Shown here in pieces: positions 12,747 through 22,826 of a stretch of DNA of 64,000 bases. Below the pieces are notes generated by a model. That model did not search any database. It was not told the origin of the DNA and saw only the letters and a program-made list of their open reading frames with translations. How positions within the stretch are numbered: position 1 is the first letter of the stretch; each line of letters begins with the position of its first letter. This stretch comes from Adiantum capillus-veneris (Eukaryota > Streptophyta > Polypodiopsida > Polypodiales > Pteridaceae), in the NCBI GenBank assembly GCA_014529385.2, contig CM043947.1, positions 102,059,311 through 102,123,310 on the forward strand, given 5' to 3'. A program made the translations under genes and the position numbers.

Positions 12747-12782
<36 letters not shown>
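8369..12782 (-). repeat. Right long direct repeat of the Penelope-like element
   Basis: Second copy of the 4.4-kb repeat, in the same orientation as 1-4452. It starts at tgtgtgtagcag (8369) and ends in (TG)n at 12751-12782, directly followed by (GA)n. In minus-strand orientation it lies upstream of the ORFs, where a promoter would be expected; I could not identify one. Confidence 0.85.
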
Positions 12783-12817
<35 letters not shown>

Positions 12818-12914
12818 CATAATTGTAACATCATAGGATCAATCACAAGAGACTATACCAATCTTCAACTCAAAACTTGATTCTCAAAGAGGGTAATGGG
12901 ATAGGTTATTTACC

Positions 12915-12954
<40 letters not shown>

Positions 12955-13043
12955 AATTGTAGCATCGTAGGATCAATCACAAGAGACTATGCCAATCGTC
13001 AACTCAAAACTTGATTCTCAAAGAGGGAAATAGGATAGGCTAT

Positions 13044-13086
<43 letters not shown>
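12783..13086 (-). repeat. Tandem (GA)n-tailed SINE-like units
   Basis: Three (GA)n tracts (about 12784-12815, 12919-12951, 13047-13083) alternate with two ~100-bp units sharing gtataattgta.catc.taggatcaatc and cttgattctcaaagaggg. Read on the minus strand each unit is a short tRNA-like head (ctctttgagaatcaagttttgagttga, B-box-like) followed by a gtctcttgtgattga segment and a (TC)n tail. The same head and body motifs recur next to (TC)n at 13914-14116, 33890-34068 and 34352-34430. Confidence 0.5.
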
Positions 13087-13087
<1 letters not shown>

Positions 13088-13900
13088 CATTACTAATAAG
13101 AACCTCTATGGCACAAGAGCATAAAAAGTTTATCATAGAAAGAAGAGTGAAATCATTAAATGTTTATTGAAAATAATTTAATGCTATCCTTCTGATCTAG
13201 TGAAATGTCATATCCTTGTTTAGTGCGTCCATGTTTTGTTGTCCACTCAGGCTCACCATTAAACTTTCTTTATACGTCTCATCCTCTCATGTTTTCCACC
13301 TTGAATAGAGTAAATTTCACCATCTATTTGGTCTATCTATGGGTGACATTCCATGTCCGAGTGCCAGAGGAAAAGTACGTAGACCGTTGTTCATTTCATC
13401 TAAATGAGAAGCCATTTGAGGGAAATTAGGTAAATGTTTGGACAGCTTGTGACAATGTACAGTTGCTCCATTTATTTTAGAAAACTTTGGTCCTCCAACC
13501 TCGATCTTCCGCATCAATCAATCATCATGAAAATCTACAAGCAATAGGCATCCATAACCAAAAAGAAAGCACAAATAAGAGGCATTATGCTTTGATAAGT
13601 CATCCATTTGGATGCATCAAGTAATAATTCTAAGAAAAGCTCATGTTGCAAGTGGGGACAAGTTGAGCTATTGCAATACAAAAATTCCAGGACAAGGTTA
13701 AATGATAATTTTTATTAGTTATGCATCTCTTGGTGATGAAGTACCTAGTCTTGTCTACTCCTTCATCCATTGTTTTCCTTATATTCAATTCAGTTTTCCA
13801 TGTTTGTAATGCCTCTGCAATGATATGAAGGATCTGAGATGGCCTGTTTCACAAACTTCAGTGATAAAAGATTATTCCAGTTCCTTCTTCTCCTCCTCTC
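13087..13900. other. Intergenic sequence, nothing recognised
   Basis: AT-rich sequence downstream (3') of the FDM-like gene. ORFs at 13205-13429 and 13517-13317 show no motif or family resemblance and overlap on opposite strands. No RNA gene or element end seen. Confidence 0.5.
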
Positions 13901-13913
13901 TCTGTCTCTCTCT

Positions 13914-14062
13914 CTCTCTCTCAAGTCTTGAGTTCAACTCTCCTCGTCGGATAGATCTTTAAGGTCTCTTGGGATAGTTTCCTACGACGATTAATGCTCT
14001 TCTTGATAGATCTTTAAGGTCTCTTGGGATAGTTTCCTACGAGGATTAATACTCTTCTTCTC

Positions 14063-14116
<54 letters not shown>
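13914..14116 (+). repeat. SINE-like unit with internal 55-bp duplication and (TC)n tail
   Basis: A cttgagttcaactc motif (B-box-like) is followed by two copies, offset by 55 bp, of a segment beginning atagatctttaaggtctctt and ending gattaat.ctcttctt (about 13951 and 14006), then (TC)n to 14116. Same motif order as the other (TC)n-tailed units in this window. Confidence 0.45.
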
Positions 14117-14119
<3 letters not shown>

Positions 14120-14475
14120 CACACATAAGGAGGCAGCATATAACTAGAGAGAGATGCGAAGCATAAATATGTTTAATAGTGGAATCTTTGTAAGTCTTGA
14201 GTAAAAAATTATGACCTGGTTGAATCTCTGACATGTGCCGAGCACCTTGCCTATCACATCACAAGCACTTTGTTCATACACACTTGTTCACATGCACATT
14301 AAATATGGGAAGAGAGTTAGATGTAGGCTATATATACATGATACACCTTGTTAGGCGCCGACCCGTCGTTTTAGGTCACAAACAAAAGGATTTGCACCAA
14401 GTCTGTCATTTCAGGTCACAAAAAGGGTTTGGTCAGTTCTTCATGCATCTACTAAGATGTAATCGACAACCTACC

Positions 14476-14715
14476 TTAGCTTCTGGAGGAGCATACTTGT
14501 TTCCTCTTTTGAAAGTCGTTAGCAAGATATCTGATGATTTCATCTAGTTGTGCAGCTCTTCGTAGCTCGAAGTTCCAAGGCAAAGAGACAGGAAACCGAC
14601 CACTTGGATTGAAGTCTCGCAACTCGTTCAATGCATCTTCTACTGTCTTGTACACCTCTGCACCAAAGTTTTGCCTCAATTTGGCCAGCTTCTTATCATT
14701 GGCATCGACGACTTC
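14476..14715 (-). CDS. XH-domain exon, second half and stop (FDM-like gene, exon 6)
   Basis: Continues in phase 0 with EVVDANDKKLAKLRQNFG and contains NPSGRFPVSLPWNF, a hallmark of the XH C-terminal half, ending at TAA 14478-14476. XH mediates partner binding within the IDN2/FDM complex in known members. Confidence 0.8.
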   Translation of the reverse strand, partial: EVVDANDKKLAKLRQNFGAEVYKTVEDALNELRDFNPSGRFPVSLPWNFELRRAAQLDEIIRYLANDFQKRKQVCSSRS

Positions 14716-17700
14716 CTGCAAAACTCCTTAAAAGTGTTAGAAAGCCATGACCATAAGTTTATACATCATCAGGCTTTGATTGTTTCCAATGTGGTTGTTA
14801 AAGGTCATAATCCAGGCAATAATGATGTAACTCAGCTATTCAGAAGCTTGGCTAGAGGACTTAAAAACAGAAAATCAAATAGTGATTCCTTGCTACTCTT
14901 TTTAAGAAATCGACTTCCAAACTGAAGTCCTTGACTTTCAGTTTACCTCAAACTTTTCGCCTTGGATTGTCACGCGCTTGAAGGGACACCAGGATGCATC
15001 TCTCAAGTGCTTATCCCATTCAGAAATCAGAGTTTTGCAAGCTAACTCCCAACCATCTTTTTCACCTTTAAATCTGACAGCACATGCTTTCAGCCAAGGA
15101 ACCTCATTCAGGGCTCCCATATCTTTAACTCCAATCGACTTCTTGTCACCTTTGATTTTGAGAACCTGAAACAATTGTTTTGAAAGGTTTTTTACTGATT
15201 AAAGACAAAACCTAGCCCACTAGTATCTTAAAAGAAAACATGAGTTCATTAATTTCCCACCGGCATGCCAGTTGCTTTGTAGCTTGGACATAAACATGAA
15301 ACTTGTACGTGGAAACGATAAAGACTTGTGGTGTATGACTTGGCACAACATAAACATGATATGGGAACTCAAATCTATCCAAACAACGTGGTCTTGAGTG
15401 CTTGAGTTGGAACATCGAGAGCACGAAGAAGTTATAATGTCCCCTATGAGCCCATCCACATTTTGAAGTTATGGTAAATCTAACAATGAAGAGAAAGAAA
15501 AGGCAAAGAAAAAGCTTCAAAATGGGAGAAGCAACTAGTCATTTCAAGGACTGAGTCTAGTTAGATGAAGGCCTTGAGCTGTCCAATCTTTGTCCAGCCT
15601 CAAGGATTATACATTCCTAAGGTCAGAAAAGTCTGAACTTACAAATTACCAGGGCTAAAACACTAACAAAAATGCAAAAGCAAGAGACTCGAGAAAACAA
15701 ACAGAAAAAGAACCTAAGGACCATACATGTCGAGTGGCTGGTTAGCCTCTACATGTAGCTGCACACATGTCGCACATGCAACATGGGAAAGGAAAACAAC
15801 GATGGTAACCCTTAGGGCCAAAATACATTACAATTGATCTAGTCCTGCTATGTCCTTGTTGCAACAAAACTTGGAAGCAAAGAGAGGTTCACTACGTGCT
15901 GAGAGTTTATGCTACTACTGACAACATGGCCAGTATTTTGCACCACTTCCCTAGGGTGCAGGTACCAAAGCTAAGGAATGGTTGTATTGTATTAAAAGGA
16001 TTCAAGCAGCATTACTGACATCCTTATCGGTTTCTTCTGTACTCCCCATACCAGCCACCTACGACATTAAAAACCTTTCTTCTTCTGTATCCGCCATAGA
16101 ATCAACCCAATTAGAGCAGCTTGTTGGAAGTCCACATACATTGCATACAGCTATGTTTTTTCTTGAAGGAGAAAGGGATTTGATGGAAAAACAAAGCACA
16201 CAAACATGAGCATGTCATGCACCAGCTGAAATTACTTTTAGACACAAAGCAACATGTTGTATAGAGGAATCCATTGCATAAACGTGAAAAAGTAGGTCAA
16301 GAAAATACCTCTATGGCTGCTTTCATCGCATTTTGAACTTTGTCATTAGCTTCTCTCTCTTTATAAGTGAGTGTTTGAACCTCGCATTCAAGCTGGTCCT
16401 TCTCTTCTACCACATCTATCAGCTGCATTAGGAGGATGGTACAAACGATCAGTGTAGTCAACAGAGCCCTTTTCTGTCCACAAGGACAGCTACATGCAAC
16501 TACAAGAGATTCACATGTGCGTGTGTGACATGCACAAATTTTCATACAGAATACAAGAAACCTGTTTTTGCATCTATTTACATGCAGATACCAGAAACCT
16601 GTTTTTGCATACACGTAGAAGTGAGAAGTGCCTGGTCGTTAATATGCTTAATGTAGCTTAAGAAATTGAAAAACACGTTGATCACCTGCTGAAGTAGGGT
16701 TTCATCTGAAGTGATATTTGAGCTCTTTTCTTCTAAAAGCTGATATTTTCTCTTGAAATCATTTAGCTCTTGTTTCAGCTTTTCTCTTTCCTTTGAAAAG
16801 TCACCTTTACTTTCTTGTAAGGCTTTATTAGAATTTTTGCCAATCATCTCCAACTCTATGTACAATGCCAATAGCAAAAGAAATCAAGGAATCGCGCATG
16901 ATGCTCACACAAAAACTCAAAACTGTATTTACAAAGCATCGGACAGGAGAGACATGTATGGAAAACTGTAGAAGCTGGCAGCAGACCCAATTAGCACAAT
17001 TTTGATGAGACATTGTACTCTTTCAAACAACTTCATTACATTATAATTCTCATGAATATCATGGATACAAAAGTATAGTAATCAATCTTACAAGGTCCAA
17101 TGTCAAATTTACAACTTTTCAAACTAACTGCAAAACAATAGTGCCACTTGATCCTATAGACTCTTGCAAAAAATCATTTTGCTCCTACAGGAAGTCTTTG
17201 TTTCATAAATGACATCCCCAAGTTGTACAAAGGAATGCTCTCTACCAATCAAAATGGGACCACACAATTCATTACTCTCAACCCATCCATACTGAACAAA
17301 TAAACAAAACTTCTTAAAAGCCTGGGAAAGGTCCACTATATCCTAAAACAAAACAAATGACTAACTATTTCACCTATCGGTATGCAAAGAATTTCTTAAA
17401 CGGAAGGGGAAGAGCCAACATTATGCTTACTTTTTAAGCATACCATTTTATTGCTTCAGAGATAAAATACTTTGAAAATGCCTAGGAATGCATACCTTGC
17501 TTATGCTTAAGTTCTTTAAGACAGAATTGTGATTGAGCTGACTGCTTTTCGTTCATTGCCTGACATACTAACGTCTGAAGATTACTAACTTCTTTCTTCA
17601 GCTCTATCAGCTTCAAATTCCTGTCTTGGAGCTTTGTCCGAATGTCCTGAAAAAGCCAATCATACTGCTCACTCCAAGTATCAGAGAACTGCGGGATGTA

Positions 17701-19308
17701 CCTCAATGTTCCTTTTCTTCGAAGAAACTCCCCCACAGCATTGTTGAGATTGTAGTCGTTTTCATCTGCCATCCATCCAAACAACCCTTCGACGTGGTCC
17801 TTTCCCAGCCATTCCATGTTTTGAAAGTCTGACTTTCCTCTTGCAGCTTGCGCAAATCCTTTAGCAAAATCTTCTGCATCAAAGCAGCCAAGGAGGTCAT
17901 GTCCAAAATCGAGCACTGCAATGTGTTGAGTCCAGATAGCATGGACACTTCTAGGATTGTAACAAGAGAAGTGGCTCTTGAGATCAAAATTCCACAAGTT
18001 GTTGACTAAATTTGCATGTCCATTATTGTCCTTGCTACTGTTTCTACCATTTTTGGCCAACTGTTCATAATCAATGTTCGTGATGATGCCCATCCATGGC
18101 CAAACCACTCTTACCTCACTAGGCAGATTGAACTTGTGCAGATCTTTTCCTGTTTTACAGAAGGAAAGTCCCTTTAAAATTTAAACCAAGAAACAAGAAA
18201 ATTTAAATTGACAAGTGTACATTGTGTTAATCTGATTCTGAAGGTGAGTAGTTTTTGGGATCTATACGTCTTGGTTTGCACTGGAAATTTGCATAATATT
18301 GATGCTTGTTGTTATAAATAACCATTCATTCTTGAAGAAACCTTAATTGGGATTATAATTACTATGTAATGGTGCCAACTTGGGGATTTCTACCTTCCAC
18401 AAATTGGCACCATCCTTGATATACTTCAATTACCTCCACAGCTTGATTATAGCTTGTCACAAAGGAGGAGAGAAAAACAAAATCAGAACACTAACACAGA
18501 TAATTCTAAACATCTTATCGGAAAACAAAACCAAATTCATTCTAGTGTGTCTCAATGTACCGCAATGACAATAAGATGGAGTATATAGCATGCTTTGTGA
18601 AGTGAATCTTTGTAAGTCAAAAATCAAACCTCAAAATGATATAAGGCAAAGTAGAAGGAAAAAAACAAGAAATACAAAACAAACCCCTTATTTCACTTAA
18701 TGTTTAGGCATATGTGCATTGGCAGCTGCAGCAAGTGGTTTAATGTGTGTGTGTGTTGGTAGTTGAATGTGTGCGCTCAAACATTTGCCGACACTACAAC
18801 AAACTGCGCACGCTGCTGGCCTGATATTAAATGTGGACTCCTAAACACACATGAACAAAATCAAACAAAGGAAACAACAAACACAGCTTGAAAAGCACAA
18901 TCCCTAGAGACTGTTTAAGACTGACCAGCGAAAACGTTGCCTATCAAACAAGCGGTTATTAGAGATTCATGACGCATTTGCAAACTTACCTTTAGCTGAT
19001 TGGTCTGAAGTAGACTTGAACACTTCTTGAGATAATGGCATGTCCTTTAGTAATCGATTGTCCTTGCTGGGAGAGGGGTATTGAAGAGGAGGGTTTCTTT
19101 GCAGTGGGCCCGTGTTTAGCATCTTTACAACAGTGTCATTCAAAAGAGCATTGTGGGCACGGACAACCTCAGGATTTGAGTTGAACCTGCTGATAGCCAT
19201 AATATGCTGAAAAAGCCCTATCTCGTCAAACATGCGCTTGCTATCAGGGGGGCAGGCTGGGCATTTCTGAGGAAACCTCCTCATGTGCGCCCCTCTGTTT
19301 CTATGCAT
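14476..19308 (-). CDS. XS/XH-domain protein, FACTOR OF DNA METHYLATION / IDN2-like
   Basis: Six exons join with matching phases and GT/AG sites: 19284 (or 19308)-18990, 18149-17496, 16855-16686, 16422-16309, 15165-14947, 14715-14476. From the ATG at 19284 this gives 1692 nt, 563 residues plus stop. Domain order is the family's: zf-XS-like (CPAC...H), XS domain (VVWPWMG...FGW..DDYN-like ENDYNLNNAVGEFLR), coiled coil, XH domain (IGVKDMGALNEVPW...WCPFK; NPSGRFPVSLPWNF). Known family members bind double-stranded RNA and act with SGS3-like/IDN2 partners in RNA-directed DNA methylation in the nucleus. Family proteins are usually ~630-650 residues, so the N-terminus and coiled coil are short; an upstream 5' exon may be missed. 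No frame breaks seen. It is surrounded by retroelements but its coding exons are clean. Confidence 0.82.
14947..15165 (-). CDS. XH-domain exon, first half (FDM-like gene, exon 5)
   Basis: Starts VLKIKGDKKSIGVKDMG and contains NEVPWLKAC and ASWCPFKRVTIQGEKFE, matching the start of the XH domain (IGIKRMGELDEKPF...EWHPFK). Acceptor ..tgtttcag, donor GAG/GTAAAC. Confidence 0.8.
16309..16422 (-). CDS. Coiled-coil exon (FDM-like gene, exon 4)
   Basis: Encodes LIDVVEEKDQLECEVQTLTY and KEREANDKVQNAMKAAIE, the usual end of the coiled coil just before the XH domain. Acceptor ..aatgcag, donor GAG/GTATTT, phase 0 on both sides. Confidence 0.75.
16686..16855 (-). CDS. Coiled-coil exon (FDM-like gene, exon 3)
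   Basis: Encodes a charged heptad-type stretch (KEREKLKQELNDFKRKYQLLEEK). Acceptor ..acatag, donor CAGCAG/GTGATC. Ends in phase 0. Confidence 0.72.
17496..18149 (-). CDS. XS-domain exon (FDM-like gene, exon 2)
   Basis: Acceptor ..gtaaaacag at 18152-18150, donor GCAAG/GTATG at 17496-17495. Encodes KDLHKFNLPSEVRVVWPWMG at its start and the XS core (NPRSVHAIW, AVLDFG, ENDYNLNN), then the first part of the coiled coil (KLIELKKEVSNLQ). The XS domain is the RNA-binding part in SGS3/IDN2-type proteins. The last nucleotide G joins AG of the next exon to make Glu. Confidence 0.8.
18990..19308 (-). CDS. Exon with zf-XS-like domain (FDM-like gene, exon 1)
   Basis: Starts at an ATG at 19284 (in-frame alternative ATGs at 19308 and 19341). 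Carries CPAC-PPDSKRMFDEIGLFQHI..., a C-x2-C...H pattern like the zf-XS finger, then HNALLNDTVVKML. The exon ends AAA-G before GTAAGT at 18989, leaving phase 1, which fits the next exon. The finger is less canonical than in Arabidopsis members (alignment of the second His is unclear). Confidence 0.65.
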
Positions 19309-19599
19309 TGATAATCTATGTTCTGATGAACAGAATATCATGAGCGAACGCTCTCTCTCTCATACACAGGCGCAAGCACGCAAAAACCAATGCACAAGAG
19401 GAGACTACCTTCAGAGTCCAGAGCGCAGCACCTTGCACGCCAGTTGCCACGGAGAAGGGCTCCTGCTTCATGCACGAGTGAATAGAGGAGAGAATGAAGA
19501 CCTGACGGCTCGTACAGTACGCTACTTTCACCACCTTTGAAAGTTCATTAATAACATAGATCATTTTGTACACATCCACCACAAGCCACGACAATAAGT

Positions 19600-19815
19600 A
19601 GCACATAACATTAAAGAGGGGGGGGGGGGGGGGGGGGGGCGGAGGGGTTGATGGGATCGACAGCCGGAAGTGGACGCGGGAAGCCCGAGGCAGATTAAAC
19701 CCGACGCGCGGCAAATCAACGCGAAAAAGTGGGCGGGCGGTGATTCGATTTGAACCCAGAGTCTCGTCGCGCAGATTGAGATGCATGGGGTAACCATCCC
19801 ACCCGGGCGCACATG
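19600..19815 (-). mobile_element. tRNA-derived SINE-like element
   Basis: On the minus strand the unit begins gcccgggtgggatggtta (A-box-like tggatggtta) and, about 40 bp on, has ctgggttcaaatcgaatc (B box ggttcaaatc), then a GC-rich body with gcgtcgggtttaatctgcc, and ends in a long C-run followed by ctctttaatg.tatgtg. A related body and end occur in the opposite orientation at 19865-20010. Confidence 0.5.
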
Positions 19816-19864
19816 CTATTACCATGGCTCGTTTTTTTGGGTTTTATTATTAAAACATAGGCTC

Positions 19865-20010
19865 TGTCCAGGTTTAGTCTATTGCCGTCGGGTTTAGTTC
19901 TTAAGTGTCCATCTACGGCTGCAATATCCTTGATTTTTGTGCGCGCACTTCTCTTCCCTCGATCCCCTTACCCCCCCTCTTTAATGCTATGTGTTATTTA
20001 GTCCTGAGGC
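19865..20010 (+). mobile_element. 5'-truncated SINE-like copy, inverted relative to 19600-19815
   Basis: Shares with the neighbouring minus-strand copy the segments ccgtcgggttta, cctcgatcccctta, a C-run and ctctttaatgctatgtg, in the same order. The tRNA-like head is degenerate or absent. The two form an imperfect inverted repeat about 400 bp across. Confidence 0.4.
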
Positions 20011-21090
20011 ACCACAAGAAGTTTTGGATAAATAATTCCCAATACCTAGCTAGGTATGCGGTGCCTCTCGAGCAGTAGTTAAAAGCCAGCGACGATTCTG
20101 CTAGTGAGTGACGGGGGTTCTACCCCCGCTTGCATGAATCTGTTTTTAATTGTTTTGCTTTCGATGCCCAAGAAGAAAGCATTCCATGAATCTGCAATTT
20201 GCAAATACTGTCAAAGGATCTTGTAAGTTCCACTTCCACTATTGTTGCGCAAGAATTACAAGTTATCATCGCATAGTCACTCCTCGGGGGGTTCACTATT
20301 CAGTACCCCCTACATAACATGTGTTTGTGGGATAATTAAAAACCCCCTTTTTTAAGAAATTTTTTCCAAAATGAAAAATAAAAACACCTTCTTTCTATGT
20401 ATCTATGTTAAATTGACTAAAAGTTTTTCATTTTAAAACCGCTCCTGTCAAACTCACATGGTACATTAACATGATCGCATAGTGCACCCCCCGAGAGTCA
20501 CTAATGTCAAAGTCAGAGTGTTTCATAGCCGACTATTGAACAGATTCATTAGGATGGCAAAGAATCAAGATGCTCAATCCATGCCTTGATTGCATTATCT
20601 ACCAAATGGTATATCATTCCACATAGCTAGTTAGTTAAAGACTTCGAAGCAGCTAACTGCAGATAAAATCTTGCCAAATAGACATCTTGTGTAGATTGTT
20701 TTCAATGGTTTTTTAAATTCCTATCATCATTTTCCATCTATGCTTTATTTGATGATGAAAGGGAATCCAAATATCTTGTCATTTGAGGAGTTAGTTTTAG
20801 TTTTGCTGCAAGAAAAGCTAGGAACATCGTGTGAGTTGTAGAGGATGATTTTGTAGCTAGTTAGAAAGGCCAATGTAAATTTTCTTCTTCTTCTTACAAG
20901 AATTAATATGGGTCTATTATTAATAATAAGCAGAAGCTACAACTACTACAAATTAGGATGGGAAGAAACCAGCAAAGAAATGTTTTTGCAAGTATTGTAA
21001 AGCTAATGCAGAACATGTCATAAAGCAATGTCGCAGGTTAGCTACAAGTTATATATCACAGAGCTTTGCCAATGTTTTAAGGAAATCTCA
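20011..21090. other. Intergenic sequence, nothing firmly recognised
   Basis: AT-rich. The segment 20070-20150 contains a tRNA T-arm-like hairpin (cgggggttctacccccg) but no convincing cloverleaf. No coding region seen. Confidence 0.4.
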
Positions 21091-21099
21091 TGGATGAAG

Positions 21100-21230
<131 letters not shown>

Positions 21231-21680
21231 ACACCAGCATATTCACAAATTTTTCCTTTATAGCATATTTTTAATATTATTGGCTGTGCATGAGGAAATC
21301 AATAAAGTAAAATGCATCTGTTGTGTATAACAATAGTATATATTAGTAAGTACTTCAAGGCGTTGAAGTTAACGTGTACAAGGTAGTGATAGATCCTGGC
21401 ATAAAAGTAAACATGGCCATGATATGAATATTTTTACATCAACTTAAGTGTCTGTTTAGAGCTATGCCCCCTTACAATTTGTCAAATGTTGCTTTCAATT
21501 GAGTACTAAATTGAGTGTGGTGCAGTGTGCACGAAAAAAGGAGACTCATATATTGCATAACACAACTATTGCACGATTTTACAATTAATTGATTGTCAAC
21601 CATCCATTATCACATGGACAAGGGATTGATCAATGGGAGAAATTCAATTGAGCTAAAGTGTAAGTTGTTGCATAGTGATG

Positions 21681-21958
<278 letters not shown>

Positions 21959-22073
21959 ACGATCAAAGCTCAAACTCCATTCCATAAACCAAAAATTTGC
22001 AAAATGGTACCATGTTTTGCCTCCACATGAATCCTCTAGTACACTTCAATTGGTTGGATTTTAAATCCTCTTT

Positions 22074-22143
22074 AAATCACACCCCAAGACAACCACGCCA
22101 ATGCATTTAAATCACACCGCAAGACAACCATGCCAATGCATTC
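22074..22143. repeat. 35-bp tandem duplication
   Basis: Two copies of a unit starting aaatcacacc.caagacaac and ending gccaatgcatt, at 22074 and 22109, with two mismatches. Confidence 0.85.
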
Positions 22144-22585
22144 TCAAGCAGACTCTTGCATTGGGTACTCATACACTACTTCCTAGCTAGTTTGCTTTTT
22201 ATAAAGTCTGTTGAATCTTTCCAACTTGTACTTAGTGTTGTCATTTTTTCTGAATCTAAAAACATACACAAGATTCTTGAATCTTGAACAGTTTGCGCTT
22301 TTAACAATCTCAACTAGTACACCAAATGTTTGAGAATAGCCTCATCAATAACTACTAGTGCTCGACTACGAGCCTTTTCTTTATAGGACGAGAAATATGT
22401 CTAGTAACAACCATAATAACATCCATCCCAACTCCCAAACGGAATTATTATGAAGGCTTTGTGGAGCATGTAAGGCACATGGATGATAAGAGACTTTTGG
22501 CAAGTTGGATTATCAACTTGCACCCACAAGCAACAGTAGGAGGCAAGATGAGAGCACCAAGAGAAGGTGGTGGAAGGATCAAGGG

Positions 22586-22797
22586 TGAAGTCACGGAGCG
22601 GAGCGTAGATCGACTCACACACACACATACACAGAGAGCTTACACAGTACGCAGAGAAGTCGTTTGAAGGGTTATCTCCCAAAACCTTATTATCCACAAG
22701 AGTATAAGTGAGTATATACAAAGAGTTAGTGATAAGTGAGTTAGGCGGCCGGTCGGCCATATCCGTATAAGAGACCACTTGGGCTTTAATCCCAACA
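22586..22797 (-). repeat. Copia 3' LTR
   Basis: 212 bp. Same as the other LTR except for a shorter CA run (about 22616-22632) and a few substitutions in the ggcggccggtcggcc region. Confidence 0.92.
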
Positions 22798-22810
22798 ACC
22801 TCCCACTTAA
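22798..22810 (-). other. Polypurine tract
   Basis: Minus strand aagtgggaggt directly precedes the 3' LTR start tgttggg. Confidence 0.75.
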
Positions 22811-22826
22811 AGTCCAATGTGGCACT

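Larger units (their letters stand above)
1..12782 (-). mobile_element. Penelope-like retroelement with giant direct repeats
   Basis: Two ~4.4-kb direct repeats (1-4452 and 8369-12782) flank a 3.9-kb core. The core ORFs all read on the minus strand and end with a reverse transcriptase whose motifs (DKAxN block, GIPMG, FxxMDDL) are those of Penelope-like or closely related RTs rather than LTR or LINE RTs. Each repeat begins with (TG)n followed by tagcagttc and ends ...catgtaattt(TG)n, so both element ends and both internal junctions lie at TG runs. Penelope elements are known to carry long pseudo-LTRs in tandem arrangement, which fits; 4.4 kb would be unusually large. No GIY-YIG endonuclease is visible. 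The left end is cut by the window edge. Alternative: a tandem array of an unrelated long repeat that contains an RT element. Confidence 0.65.

Noticed and set aside
1-12782. Interpretation of the 4.4-kb repeats as ordinary LTRs
   Set aside because: No TG...CA borders apart from TG microsatellites, no PBS or polypurine tract at the inner junctions, and the RT is not of LTR type.
12646-12846. ORF crossing the repeat end and the (GA)n tract
   Set aside because: Low-complexity translation of TG and GA runs.
17154-17336. ORF between exons 2 and 3 of the FDM-like gene with an acceptor-like upstream site
   Set aside because: The phase of exon 2 (G) joins exon 3 (AG) directly to give Glu and a continuous coiled coil; the ORF does not resemble the family and ends in a stop.
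20070-20150. Possible tRNA gene
   Set aside because: Only a T-arm-like hairpin is present; no acceptor or anticodon stem can be paired.
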